26,997 nucleotides of DNA, from contig JAZQKZ010000022.1 in the NCBI GenBank assembly GCA_045542415.1, positions 1-26,997 of the forward strand, written 5' to 3'. The notes below the pieces were generated by a model that saw only the letters and a program-made list of their open reading frames with translations, ran no database searches and was not told where the DNA came from. Positions 7,906-15,843 of the stretch are shown piece after piece (the stretch's first letter is position 1; the number at the start of each line of letters is the position of its first letter). The translations under genes and the position numbers were made by a program. The DNA is from UMGS1958 sp045542415. GTDB lineage: Bacteria > Bacillota > Clostridia > UBA1381.

Positions 7906-8014
7906 ATAGTTGTGGAAATATAATCTTTTTTCGGTATGTCCGGAATCTGATTATTTCCGGGCAACTTAATTTATTAATAAGCTGTAAATTATTATCATAT
8001 AAGGAGATATAACT

Positions 8015-9034
8015 ATGATTATTATCATGAAAGATTCCGCTTCTGCTCTTCAGATTGAAGCGGTTGAAACAAGACTTGCCGATTTCGGCTTCAAAACACA
8101 CCCTATTTACGGTGAAAAGAAAACTGTTATCGGTGCTATCGGTGACAAGAGACTTTTAAGCATGAATGAAGTGCTTCTTATGGCAGGCGTTGAAAATGTA
8201 GTGCCTATCATGAAGCCTTATAAGCTTGCTTCAAAGGAGCTTCAGAAAGAACAGAGTATTATTGACGTAGGCTGCGGCGTAACAGTCGGCGGCGACAAGC
8301 TCGCTGTATTTGCAGGTCCGTGTGCAATTGAGAGTCAGGAGCAGTTTACTGAGGTTTCTCGTGCTGTTAAGGCAGCAGGTGCAAACATTCTTCGCGGCGG
8401 TGCGTTCAAGCCCCGTTCATCGCCCTATTCATTCCAGGGCTTAAAGGGCGACGGTCTTGAGATTATGTACAACAGCGGTAAGGAGCTTGGTATGCCTATC
8501 TGTACAGAGGTTCTTGACACAAGAGATGTTGACCTTGTTGCAAAGTATGCTGATATAATGCAGATTGGTGCAAGAAATATGCAGAACTTCGAGCTTCTCC
8601 GTGAGGTTGGTAAGTGTAACAAGCCTATTCTTTTAAAGAGAGGTCTCGCTTCAACTATGGAAGAGTGGCTTATGGCAGCTGAATATATCATGTCAGAGGG
8701 TAATGAGCAGGTAATCCTTTGTGAGAGAGGTATCCGTACATACGAAACATCAACAAGAAATACATTCGATGTTAGTGCAATACCTGTATCAAAGGAGCTT
8801 TCACACCTCCCGATTATCGGTGACCCGAGCCATGCAACAGGTACATATAAGCTCGTTGCTCCGGTAGCAAAGGCTGCAATTGCAGCAGGTGCAGACGGAC
8901 TCATGATTGAGGTTCACAACTGCCCCGAAAAGGCAGCATCAGACGGTCCGCAGTCATTAAAGCCGTCAAAGTTTGAAGAGCTTATGAAAGAGCTTGACCC
9001 GATTGCAAAGGCTGTAGGCAAGATTTTATTGTAA
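8015..9034 (+). CDS. aroF: 3-deoxy-7-phosphoheptulonate (DAHP) synthase, 339 aa
   Basis: Condenses phosphoenolpyruvate with erythrose 4-phosphate, the first step of the shikimate pathway. The protein has an N-terminal ferredoxin-like regulatory domain (about 1-70) and a TIM-barrel catalytic domain (about 90-339), the arrangement of the type I-beta class. Motifs: GPCAIES with metal ligand C103, KPRSSPYSFQG (132-142), IGARNMQNFELL, LLKRG, GDPSHATG (H273), EVH (E299) and SDG (D310). All four metal-ligand positions are present. The AAGGAG site at 8001 fixes the start. pheA follows after 21 bases, so the pair feeds chorismate towards phenylalanine; the N-terminal domain in this class usually mediates feedback control. 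Confidence 0.96.
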   Translation: MIIIMKDSASALQIEAVETRLADFGFKTHPIYGEKKTVIGAIGDKRLLSMNEVLLMAGVENVVPIMKPYKLASKELQKEQSIIDVGCGVTVGGDKLAVFAGPCAIESQEQFTEVSRAVKAAGANILRGGAFKPRSSPYSFQGLKGDGLEIMYNSGKELGMPICTEVLDTRDVDLVAKYADIMQIGARNMQNFELLREVGKCNKPILLKRGLASTMEEWLMAAEYIMSEGNEQVILCERGIRTYETSTRNTFDVSAIPVSKELSHLPIIGDPSHATGTYKLVAPVAKAAIAAGADGLMIEVHNCPEKAASDGPQSLKPSKFEELMKELDPIAKAVGKILL

Positions 9035-9055
9035 TTTACTGTAAAAGAGGTAGCT

Positions 9056-9871
9056 ATGTTAGGATATTTAGGTCCGATAGGCTCATTCTCGCATCAGGCG
9101 GCGGTTAATTTCTCGCATGGTAAGGAAGAGCTTAAAGAATATAAAACAATTTTCACTGCAATAAAGGCAGTGGATAAAGGCGAAATTGACAGGTGTATTG
9201 TACCTATAGAAAATTCTATCGAGGGTTGTATTAACACAACTCTCGATATGCTTGCTTTTGATGTCGATTTATATATAACGGGTGAATACATACTCCATAT
9301 TTCTCAGAATCTTATGGTAAAAAAAGGTTCGAAAAAAGAGGATATAAGACTTATAACCTCGCATCCGCAGGCAATCGGACAGTGTGCAGGTCTTATTTCA
9401 AGTGAATTTCCGGACGCTGATATAGAATATGCAGACTCGACCTCAGCGGCGGCAAAAAGAGTAAGTGAGGAGGGCGGAAGCATTGCATGCATTGCTTCAC
9501 CAAACAGTGCATCACTTTATGACCTTGAAATTTTATATCCCGACTGCGGTGACGATAAAAACAACTCGACACGCTTTGTTATACTTGAAAAGTCACCGTG
9601 CAGAACAGTTACACCGCATGATAAAACATCAATAGCTTTTACCACAGAGGATAAGCCGGGAAGTCTTTACAAGGCTCTGGAGCTGTTTTCGCAGGATAAA
9701 ATCAATCTGAAGAAAATCGAATCACGCCCGATGAAAGATGAGCTTGGAAAATACATGTTCTTTATCGATATTGACGGTAATATCGATAATGCTACAATTT
9801 ATTTCGCACTTGACAGACTTAAAAACAACACTACCTTTTATAAGTTTCTGGGTTCATATCATTACGAATAA
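9056..9871 (+). CDS. pheA: Prephenate dehydratase with ACT domain, 271 aa
   Basis: Converts prephenate to phenylpyruvate, the committed step to phenylalanine. The catalytic part (1-180) begins with LGPIGSFSHQAA (family pattern GPxGTFSHxA, here Ser for Thr) and includes the NNSTRF motif at 169-174, whose Thr is the known catalytic residue. The ACT domain (about 190-265) carries ESRP at 222-225, the classic phenylalanine-binding motif, so feedback inhibition is expected. There is no chorismate mutase domain, so it is the monofunctional Gram-positive form. AAGAGG lies a few bases before the ATG. It sits in one unit with aroF; no terminator separates it from the downstream proteases. Confidence 0.95.
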   Translation: MLGYLGPIGSFSHQAAVNFSHGKEELKEYKTIFTAIKAVDKGEIDRCIVPIENSIEGCINTTLDMLAFDVDLYITGEYILHISQNLMVKKGSKKEDIRLITSHPQAIGQCAGLISSEFPDADIEYADSTSAAAKRVSEEGGSIACIASPNSASLYDLEILYPDCGDDKNNSTRFVILEKSPCRTVTPHDKTSIAFTTEDKPGSLYKALELFSQDKINLKKIESRPMKDELGKYMFFIDIDGNIDNATIYFALDRLKNNTTFYKFLGSYHYE

Positions 9872-9898
9872 TTTACCCGCTCAATAAGGAGAATTAAA

Positions 9899-11566
9899 AT
9901 GAAAACAGCCATAGCTATATTTGCGGCAACTGCCGTTATGGGATTTTCTGCAGCGGCAGCGGAGGGCGATTATGTTCTGGTTCTTAATGAACCGGCAGTT
10001 ATTACAGACAGCGGCTTTACCCGTCTGAGTGACAGGGTCTATATTGCGCCGTCCTATATGGATGCAATTTCTGCCGTGTCTGCGGAAAATATATCAAGTA
10101 TTTTTATGGATAAGGCTCTTGATATCCCGTCAGCGGAATTTGAACAGGATGAGGAGACTGCATTTTTATATGAAGAAACTCCTCTCTATCCCTACGGTGC
10201 AAACGATTCAAATTATTACAGACAGTGGTATCTTTCATATATAAATGCTCAAAGTGCATGGGTAAACGGTCTTACCGGTGAAGGAGTAAAGATTGCTGTT
10301 GTTGATACAGGTGTTAATCCGCTGCATTTAGATATTATGCCCCAGATAAAAAATACATTTAACTGTCTTTCATCAAAGGATATAACCAATGTAAACGATA
10401 CATTCGGACACGGTACAATGGTTGCAGGCATAATCGGAGCTACTGCAAACAATAATAAATGTATTTCAGGCATAACCGACTCCGCCGAGCTTTCAATTAT
10501 AAAAATCATTGAAAATGATAATTCAAAGCCAAGCGTTTCAACACTTCTTGCGGGTATAACAAAGGCTGTTGATTACGGCTGTGATGTAATAAATATGAGT
10601 CTTGGCTGGACTACAACAAATGAATCAGACGATACCTTTATTGCAGTCAAGCAGGAAATTGCAAACGGTATCAAAAAGGGTATAATCTTCGTTGCATCTG
10701 CGGGAAACATGGCAGAGGGTTCAGAGGAAGTACCTAAATATTACCCGGCGGCATTTGATGATGTAATAAGCGTTGCTTCACTCGGTCGTGAAAAAACAGA
10801 TGAGGATGAGGGAAAGCCTACTGCAACATATAATAATACGACAATAGTTACCGATGAGCCGTCAACATTCAGCGTATATAACGACAAGGTTACCTGTGCC
10901 GCACCCGGCTACCGTATTATGAGTACCTTTATTTCAGCAAAGAAATCTGACGGTACATATACCGACCCGACAACTGCAATGGCAACAAGTGACGGTACAT
11001 CATATGCTGCACCGATGGTTGCAGCAGCGGCGGTAATAGCAAAGCAGCTTGACCCTACAATAAATTATTCACGCTTTCTTGAATATTTAAAGCTGTCGGT
11101 AAGAGATATATATACAGAGGGCTACGATATATACACTGGCTACGGCGCACTTGATATAGAAAAGCTTATAGAGGTTATTAAAGAGGATGTATATAAGCCG
11201 ACTCCTTCTCCATTGCCTGTTTCAGGCTTTGAAGCGGAGGTTACAAAATCGGACAATAAATATACGGTTATATCCTCCTTTGATGATGCAGCGGAAAGCT
11301 TTAAAATCATTGCAGCTGCATACAATGACGGCAGGCTTGTAAGTGCCGTTTCGCAGATGATGGGTGCAGATTCAATAGGCACCTCGTTTAGATTCAGCTG
11401 TGAAGAAGAGATTGACAGTGTATCGGTAATGGCATGGAGTCCGGACGGTGTTTATCCGCTTACAGAATGTAAAACATTCTCGTTTGCTACAATTGAGGCA
11501 ACACCCGAACCGACCGATTTACCCGTAGAAACAACACAACCCCCTGCGGAGGAAATCAATGAATAA
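9899..11566 (+). CDS. Secreted subtilisin-like serine protease (S8), 555 aa
   Basis: Predicted exported subtilase. Signal peptide 1-21; a propeptide-like region (about 24-95) starts EGDYVLVLNE. The catalytic domain (about 105-425) shows D136 (VVDTG), H171 (GHGTMVAG), oxyanion N270 (ASAGN) and S368 (DGTSYAAPM). A ~85-residue beta-rich module (about 440-538) is followed by a short Thr/Pro/Glu tail (TPEPTDLPVETTQPP). AAGGAG precedes the ATG. The last 8 bases overlap the start of the next gene, a paralogue sharing the same architecture, so the two are translationally coupled. It begins 27 bases after pheA with no terminator between. The substrate is unknown; the tail without an LPxTG or SLH anchor suggests release, or retention by some other means (inference). 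Confidence 0.93.
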   Translation: MKTAIAIFAATAVMGFSAAAAEGDYVLVLNEPAVITDSGFTRLSDRVYIAPSYMDAISAVSAENISSIFMDKALDIPSAEFEQDEETAFLYEETPLYPYGANDSNYYRQWYLSYINAQSAWVNGLTGEGVKIAVVDTGVNPLHLDIMPQIKNTFNCLSSKDITNVNDTFGHGTMVAGIIGATANNNKCISGITDSAELSIIKIIENDNSKPSVSTLLAGITKAVDYGCDVINMSLGWTTTNESDDTFIAVKQEIANGIKKGIIFVASAGNMAEGSEEVPKYYPAAFDDVISVASLGREKTDEDEGKPTATYNNTTIVTDEPSTFSVYNDKVTCAAPGYRIMSTFISAKKSDGTYTDPTTAMATSDGTSYAAPMVAAAAVIAKQLDPTINYSRFLEYLKLSVRDIYTEGYDIYTGYGALDIEKLIEVIKEDVYKPTPSPLPVSGFEAEVTKSDNKYTVISSFDDAAESFKIIAAAYNDGRLVSAVSQMMGADSIGTSFRFSCEEEIDSVSVMAWSPDGVYPLTECKTFSFATIEATPEPTDLPVETTQPPAEEINE

Positions 11567-13265
11567 ACTTATTATATTTATATTAACCTTAACAGCTGCT
11601 TTATCATGTTCACTAAGTGTATCAGCAGATGAGGGTGATTATATTGTTATTTTAAAGGAAGCTCCGGCTGTAATGCTTTTTAACGAAAACAACGGTGTTA
11701 TTAACAGCGTTGACAATGTTTTCGTTACTGATTCACTTATGTCAGCGTATGCCCTTGCACCTATGGATAACATAGAAGCTATTTTCCCCGATGAAAAGGC
11801 ATATCTTATGGACGAAACAGCTCAGCTTGACGCTTCTTCTCCTACAGTATATCCTTATCCTGACGGTGCAGACGATCCGTATTATTCAGATCAGTGGCAT
11901 CTGCCTTTTATAAAGGCTACAAGTGCATGGAAAAAGGGCTTTACGGGATATAATGTTGTTGTAGGAATTATAGACAGTGGACTTGATACTGCACATCCTG
12001 ACCTCCCTGATCCCATTTATTCATATAATGCAATGAGCGGTGCAGACACAAGTGACATAACAGATACGCTCGGTCATGGAACAGCAGTAGCAGGACTTAT
12101 TGCCGCAAAGACAAACAACAGTATATACATAAGCGGTATTGCAAGTGGAGTTGACCTTGCTATAATCAAAGTTGCAAATGCCAATGAATTATATACAAGT
12201 GCTTTAATTCTTGGCTTCAAAAAAGCACAGGAATATGGCTGTGATATTATAAATATGAGTCTTGGTTTTACTGAAGAAGCAGCTCCGTATTCTGTTCAGA
12301 ATATGAAGCCGATAGTAAAAAAAGCAATAAATAGCGGTACAATTGTTGTTGCAGCGGCAGGAAATGAGGGTGATAATTCCACAACAGGCGGATATTATCA
12401 ATATCCTGCTTCATTTGACAATGTAATAAGTGTAGGAAGTCTGGGTGATTACAGTAATCATACAGGCGTAGATATGGATTTCACAAAAGAAACCATATGG
12501 CTAAGAAATTCTTCGGGCGATTATTCATATACCACAATACTTTCAGATGTTCCGTCATCATTTACCCAGCACAACGATAAAGTAATATGTGCTGCACCCG
12601 GATACAGAATAAGAACAACAGCTATTAATTCATCAAGTAAATCAACATCGGGAACGTCATTTTCATCACCAATAGTTGCAGGAGCTGCGGCTATTATAAA
12701 GCAGATAAATCCTGATATAAATGCTGAAGAATTTATAGAGGCCATAAAGGAAACCTCCCGTGATGTATTCACAGAGGGCTATGATATATATACCGGTTAC
12801 GGTGCAATTGATATGGAGGCTCTTATTAACTATTGTGACCCTTTAAAATCGACAACAGCACCGACAGAATCACCGGAGCCTACTACTACACCGGAACCGA
12901 CACAGACTCCGGAGCCAACTACTACACCTGAGCCAACGCCCGAGCCGACAGCTACACCCGAACCGACACAGGAGCCGACACCGACACCTGAACCGGACGG
13001 TATAACAAAAAACGGAAATTTATATACGGTGCGTATATCATATCCGCAGCTTGAAACAGATGCAAGAGTTCTTGCAGGAATATACAAGGATGGAAAGCTT
13101 ACGGCAGTAAAGTCAACAGCAGTTTCATCAGGAAGTGAATATACCAAGATTTATTTTTCATATAATGATGAATTTGATTATATAGATGTATTTATATGGA
13201 AATTTACAGAAAACGGTGAAATTAAGATTATGCCTTTACAGGATAAAACACGGATGTATTATTGA
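11559..13265 (+). CDS. Second secreted subtilisin-like serine protease (S8), 568 aa
   Basis: Tandem paralogue of the preceding protease. A signal peptide (1-23) and propeptide-like region (EGDYIVILKE, about 25-95) lead to a catalytic domain (about 105-425) with D139 (IIDSG), H173 (GHGTAVAG), N269 (AAGN) and S367 (SGTSFSSPI). A Pro/Glu/Thr repeat linker (431-479) follows, then a C-terminal module (about 483-568; LAGIYKDGKLTAV, VFIWKF, IMPLQD) clearly related to the module of the first protease. Stretches such as CAAPGYRI and TEGYDIYTGYGA are identical in both, so they arose by duplication. GGAGGAAATCA just before the ATG lies inside the upstream gene. The strong terminator after it ends the unit. 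Function beyond secreted proteolysis is not shown. Confidence 0.93.
   Translation: MNKLIIFILTLTAALSCSLSVSADEGDYIVILKEAPAVMLFNENNGVINSVDNVFVTDSLMSAYALAPMDNIEAIFPDEKAYLMDETAQLDASSPTVYPYPDGADDPYYSDQWHLPFIKATSAWKKGFTGYNVVVGIIDSGLDTAHPDLPDPIYSYNAMSGADTSDITDTLGHGTAVAGLIAAKTNNSIYISGIASGVDLAIIKVANANELYTSALILGFKKAQEYGCDIINMSLGFTEEAAPYSVQNMKPIVKKAINSGTIVVAAAGNEGDNSTTGGYYQYPASFDNVISVGSLGDYSNHTGVDMDFTKETIWLRNSSGDYSYTTILSDVPSSFTQHNDKVICAAPGYRIRTTAINSSSKSTSGTSFSSPIVAGAAAIIKQINPDINAEEFIEAIKETSRDVFTEGYDIYTGYGAIDMEALINYCDPLKSTTAPTESPEPTTTPEPTQTPEPTTTPEPTPEPTATPEPTQEPTPTPEPDGITKNGNLYTVRISYPQLETDARVLAGIYKDGKLTAVKSTAVSSGSEYTKIYFSYNDEFDYIDVFIWKFTENGEIKIMPLQDKTRMYY
12849..12995 (+). repeat. Coding repeat for a Pro-Glu-Pro-Thr linker
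   Basis: Irregular short repeats (ACACCGGAACCGACA-like units) encode PEPT/TPEPT blocks between the catalytic domain and the C-terminal module of the second subtilase. The first subtilase lacks it at this place and instead has a short TPEPT tail. Confidence 0.85.
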
Positions 13266-13268
13266 TTT

Positions 13269-13298
13269 AAAAGGAAGTGCAAAAGCACTTCCTTTTTT
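13269..13298 (+). terminator. Terminator after the protease pair
   Basis: A perfect 12-bp stem (13269-13280 with 13285-13296, AAAAGGAAGTGC) with an AAAA loop, followed by T's, starts three bases past the second protease stop. Confidence 0.92.
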
Positions 13299-13414
13299 GG
13301 TTTGGGGTATTTACCAACAAAAAAATTTCCAATAAAATCATCAAATAATAATCAAAAATAAACTAATACTAATAAAGCAAAAATGCAAATTCACTTATGA
13401 AAGGAATAAATATT

Positions 13415-13672
13415 ATGGAAACAATAAAAAACCTTTTAGCTGCTGCTCTTTTTATCTCAATGCTTTCAGCATGCGGATGTACTAAAGATAATAATAATTC
13501 ATCATCTGTCTCAAATGTTACTACATCCCCGTCACCTACTTCCACATCACAAGCAAATGATGCTATGGACAACGCCGCTGACAACATGGGTAATGCTGTT
13601 CAGGATGCCGGCAATGCTGTTGGTGAAACGGTTGAGGGTGTAACTGATGCAGTCGGTAATTCTATGAAATAA
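13415..13672 (+). CDS. Small heptad-repeat lipoprotein, 85 aa
   Basis: Short exported lipoprotein of unknown function. I place the start at METIKN (13415), nine bases after AAAGGA; an ATG six codons earlier has no ribosome binding site. The lipobox LSAC (17-20) puts the lipidated Cys at 20. A Ser/Thr/Asn/Pro-rich spacer (about 23-47) is followed by a helix-forming tail of 7-residue units (NAADNMG, NAVQDAG, NAVGETV, EGVTDAV). The units are rich in Ala/Gly/Val on one face and acidic residues on the other, a pattern seen in amphipathic surface helices and stress-type proteins. It stands alone between two strong terminators. No consensus promoter was seen in the 116 bases upstream. Confidence 0.75.
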   Translation: METIKNLLAAALFISMLSACGCTKDNNNSSSVSNVTTSPSPTSTSQANDAMDNAADNMGNAVQDAGNAVGETVEGVTDAVGNSMK

Positions 13673-13673
13673 A

Positions 13674-13707
13674 AAATAGCTGCTTGATTTTTTTCAAGCA
13701 GCTATTT
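13674..13707. terminator. Bidirectional terminator between the lipoprotein and ddh genes
   Basis: 14-bp arms (13674-13687, AAATAGCTGCTTGA; 13694-13707) surround a T-rich loop and have A/T tails on both sides. It serves the rightward lipoprotein gene and the leftward dehydrogenase gene, whose stops lie within 5 bases on either side. Confidence 0.88.
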
Positions 13708-13710
13708 CTA

Positions 13711-14697
13711 TTATAACAAATGCTTTCTTAAATATTCTCCGCTTTCCTTTGAAAGATATGCCGGTGCCACATCAAATACTGTCTTTGCACCTTTCATACC
13801 CTCACTGTTCATCTTGTAAGCAGCTCTTGCATATGCAACAAGTACAGATGATGTAAACTCCGCATTTGAATCAAGCTTTAAGCTGTATTCAATTATATGC
13901 TTGTTCTCACCGCTCCAGCCTGTGTTTCCGCTGCGGATAACCATTCCGCCGTGCGGAATACCTGCATGATTTGCCTTTAATTCCTCTTCGCTTATAAATG
14001 TTACTGTTGTATCATAATCAGCAAAATAATTAGGCATTGTTTTTATTTCATTCTCTATTCTTGCTAAGTCTGCACCGTCCTCGGCTACTACATAGCATTC
14101 TCTTAAATGCTTCTGACGTGTTGTAAGCTCAGGATTTTCGCCGTTTCTTACTGCTCTTACAGCCTCATCAACCGGAACTGTGTATTGTCTTGCATCCTTT
14201 ACGCCCTCAATTCTTCTGATTGCGTCCGAATGTCCCTGACTTACACCCTTACCCCAGAATGTATAATCCTTACCGTCGGATAAAATTGCATTTCCGTATA
14301 AACGGTTAAGCGAGAACATACCCGGATCCCAGCCCACTGAAATAATACCTATATTTCCGCTTTCCTGAGCAGTAGCATCTACATTTGCAAAATGCTCCGG
14401 TATCTTTGCATGAGTATCAAAGCTGTCTATTACATTAAAATACTTTACATATTCCGGTGTCTGTACAGGTAAATCAGTTGCACTTCCGCCGCAAAGTATC
14501 ATTACATCAATCTTTCCTCTAAAACTTAAAATATCATTTATATTATACGCACTTACTCCCGGTGTTAAAATATTCAAATCAGACGGATTACGGCGTGTGA
14601 AAACTGCAACAAGCTCCATATCGTCATTCTGCTTTATCGCACATTCTACACCTCTTCCGAGGTTTCCGTAGCCTATAATTCCTATTTTTATACTCAT
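13711..14697 (-). CDS. ddh: meso-Diaminopimelate D-dehydrogenase, 328 aa
   Basis: NADPH-dependent enzyme that makes meso-2,6-diaminopimelate from tetrahydrodipicolinate in one step, supplying lysine and the peptidoglycan stem peptide. The Rossmann motif GIIGYGNLGRG (6-16) is followed by family blocks: FTRRNPSDL, LCGGSATD, NVIDSFDTHAKIPEH, SVGWDPGMFSLNRL, FWGKGVSQGHSDAIRRIEGV and HGGMVIRSG. The length matches the usual ~326 aa. A GGGAG site lies about 10 bases upstream. It is an isolated gene with its own terminator. A DAP-type wall fits the L,D-transpeptidase at 4010-5461. Whether the organism also has the succinylase, acetylase or aminotransferase DAP routes cannot be seen here. Confidence 0.96.
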   Translation of the reverse strand: MSIKIGIIGYGNLGRGVECAIKQNDDMELVAVFTRRNPSDLNILTPGVSAYNINDILSFRGKIDVMILCGGSATDLPVQTPEYVKYFNVIDSFDTHAKIPEHFANVDATAQESGNIGIISVGWDPGMFSLNRLYGNAILSDGKDYTFWGKGVSQGHSDAIRRIEGVKDARQYTVPVDEAVRAVRNGENPELTTRQKHLRECYVVAEDGADLARIENEIKTMPNYFADYDTTVTFISEEELKANHAGIPHGGMVIRSGNTGWSGENKHIIEYSLKLDSNAEFTSSVLVAYARAAYKMNSEGMKGAKTVFDVAPAYLSKESGEYLRKHLL

Positions 14698-14884
14698 CTT
14701 AAATCAACTCCCGATTATTTGTTTTTTATATAATTTCTATGCTTTAATTTTAACAGATTTTTATTGCTATTACAATATTTTTATTTATACTTTAATTAAT
14801 TTCTGTTATTTTGTTAGCTTAGAGTAACCATTATATTTTATTTTTTAATATTTTACACAATTTATTCTTTTTAATGAATAAATA

Positions 14885-15592
14885 TCATATAATTATACCC
14901 CCGTCAACACATAAAACCTGACCCGTTATAAAAGCCGCCTTATCTGAACAAAGGAAAAATACCGACTCTGCAATCTCTTCCACATTTCCCGTTCTCATAA
15001 GCGGTGTTTCCTCCGCTATTGCTTTTTTATCCTCTTCACTTAAATTGGCATTCATCTCCGTTTCTATAAGTCCCGGAGCAATACAGTTTACATTTATCCC
15101 CGACGGTCCCTCTTCCTTTGCAAGTGCCTTTGTAAAGCCTATTACCGCCGCCTTTGATGCACTGTAGCTAACCTCACAGCTTCCGCCGCTTACTCCCCAC
15201 ATTGATGAAATATTTACTATTTTTCCGTATTTATTTCTTATCATATAAGGAAGAAATGCTTTTGTTACAAGGAACATACCCTTTATATTTACATCAAATA
15301 CTCTGTCCCATTCTTCCTCTTTTATATCGGTAAACAAAGCTGTATGTGATATGCCTGCATTATTTACGAGAATATCCACTCCCCCTGTAATATCAAGCAT
15401 ACGCTCTACATCCGCACCGGACGCAACATCACACTTAATTGCACATGATCCCGTTTCATCACTAAGCCTTTTCGCCTCTTCTTCACTTTTTAGATAATTA
15501 AAATATACCTTATATCCCTCTGCCGCAAATTTTCTTACACATGCAGCACCTATTCCCCGGCTTCCGCCTGTTATCAAAATATTTTTTTTCAT
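14885..15592 (-). CDS. SDR-family reductase (FabG-like; possibly EF-P 5-aminopentanone reductase)
   Basis: Short-chain dehydrogenase/reductase of 235 aa. It has TGGSRGIG (8-15, cofactor binding), NNAG (77-80) and the catalytic set N102, S130, Y143 and K147 (YSASK). The C-terminal FITGQVLCVDGG is typical of FabG-like proteins. The NISSMWG...SCEVSYS block resembles clostridial proteins assigned to the YmfI-type 5-aminopentanone reductase acting on EF-P; 3-oxoacyl-ACP reductase is the alternative, and I cannot separate the two from sequence alone. The start is set at MKKN (15592), with GAGG just upstream. A longer in-frame ORF to 15694 is rejected because the promoter lies inside it. No fatty-acid genes are adjacent. 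Transcription diverges from dnaA. Confidence 0.88.
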   Translation of the reverse strand: MKKNILITGGSRGIGAACVRKFAAEGYKVYFNYLKSEEEAKRLSDETGSCAIKCDVASGADVERMLDITGGVDILVNNAGISHTALFTDIKEEEWDRVFDVNIKGMFLVTKAFLPYMIRNKYGKIVNISSMWGVSGGSCEVSYSASKAAVIGFTKALAKEEGPSGINVNCIAPGLIETEMNANLSEEDKKAIAEETPLMRTGNVEEIAESVFFLCSDKAAFITGQVLCVDGGIII

Positions 15593-15665
15593 TTTTTTCC
15601 TCACTAATCCACTACATATTGTGGTACTCAATTTTATAATCAACAACCTGTACTCATATACCCTT

Positions 15666-15694
15666 ATTATACATGTTTTCAAAGGTTTTCTCAA
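15666..15694 (-). promoter_or_regulatory. Promoter of the SDR reductase gene
   Basis: Minus strand TTGAGA (15694-15689), a 17-base spacer and TATAAT (15671-15666). The predicted start near 15659 leaves a leader of about 67 bases and excludes translation from upstream codons. Confidence 0.85.
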
Positions 15695-15715
15695 CTGTTT
15701 TTTTGATATTTTTAC

Positions 15716-15749
15716 TTGATTTTTATTATAAAATTTGGTATTATATAAT
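15716..15749 (+). promoter_or_regulatory. Probable dnaA promoter
   Basis: TTGATT (15716-15721) is 17 bases from TATTAT (15739-15744), which overlaps a TATAAT (15744-15749). A 6-bp inverted repeat TATCCC/GGGATA (15758-15773) lies at the predicted start of the transcript. No DnaA box matching TTATCCACA was seen between this promoter and dnaA. Confidence 0.6.
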
Positions 15750-15843
15750 AGTGGTAGTATCCCTTATGGGATATATAACCTGTTATAAAGTACTTAAATG
15801 TTATTTATATATATAATTTTCAGATAGGAGGTATTTTCATATA

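Noticed and set aside
7906..8014. aroF leader as a T-box or attenuator
   Set aside because: Too short for a T-box, no specifier-like or T-box consensus string and no terminator; only one small CCGGAA/TTCCGG hairpin is visible.
8425..8904. 159-aa ORF on the minus strand
   Set aside because: Entirely antisense to aroF, whose catalytic motifs are intact; it has no ribosome binding site or recognisable protein features.
12849..12995. Short repeats resembling a CRISPR or tandem-repeat array
   Set aside because: The repeats are in frame, irregular in length and encode a Pro-Glu-Pro-Thr linker inside a protease; there are no conserved repeat-spacer units.
14861..14882. TTTATTC/GAATAAA stem as terminator of the SDR gene
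   Set aside because: A pure A/T 7-bp stem in an AT-rich gap is likely by chance and would be unstable.
15593..15694. 34-codon N-terminal extension of the SDR reductase
   Set aside because: The promoter (15666-15694) lies inside it, the ribosome binding site precedes MKKN at 15592, and the family starts at the Rossmann strand.
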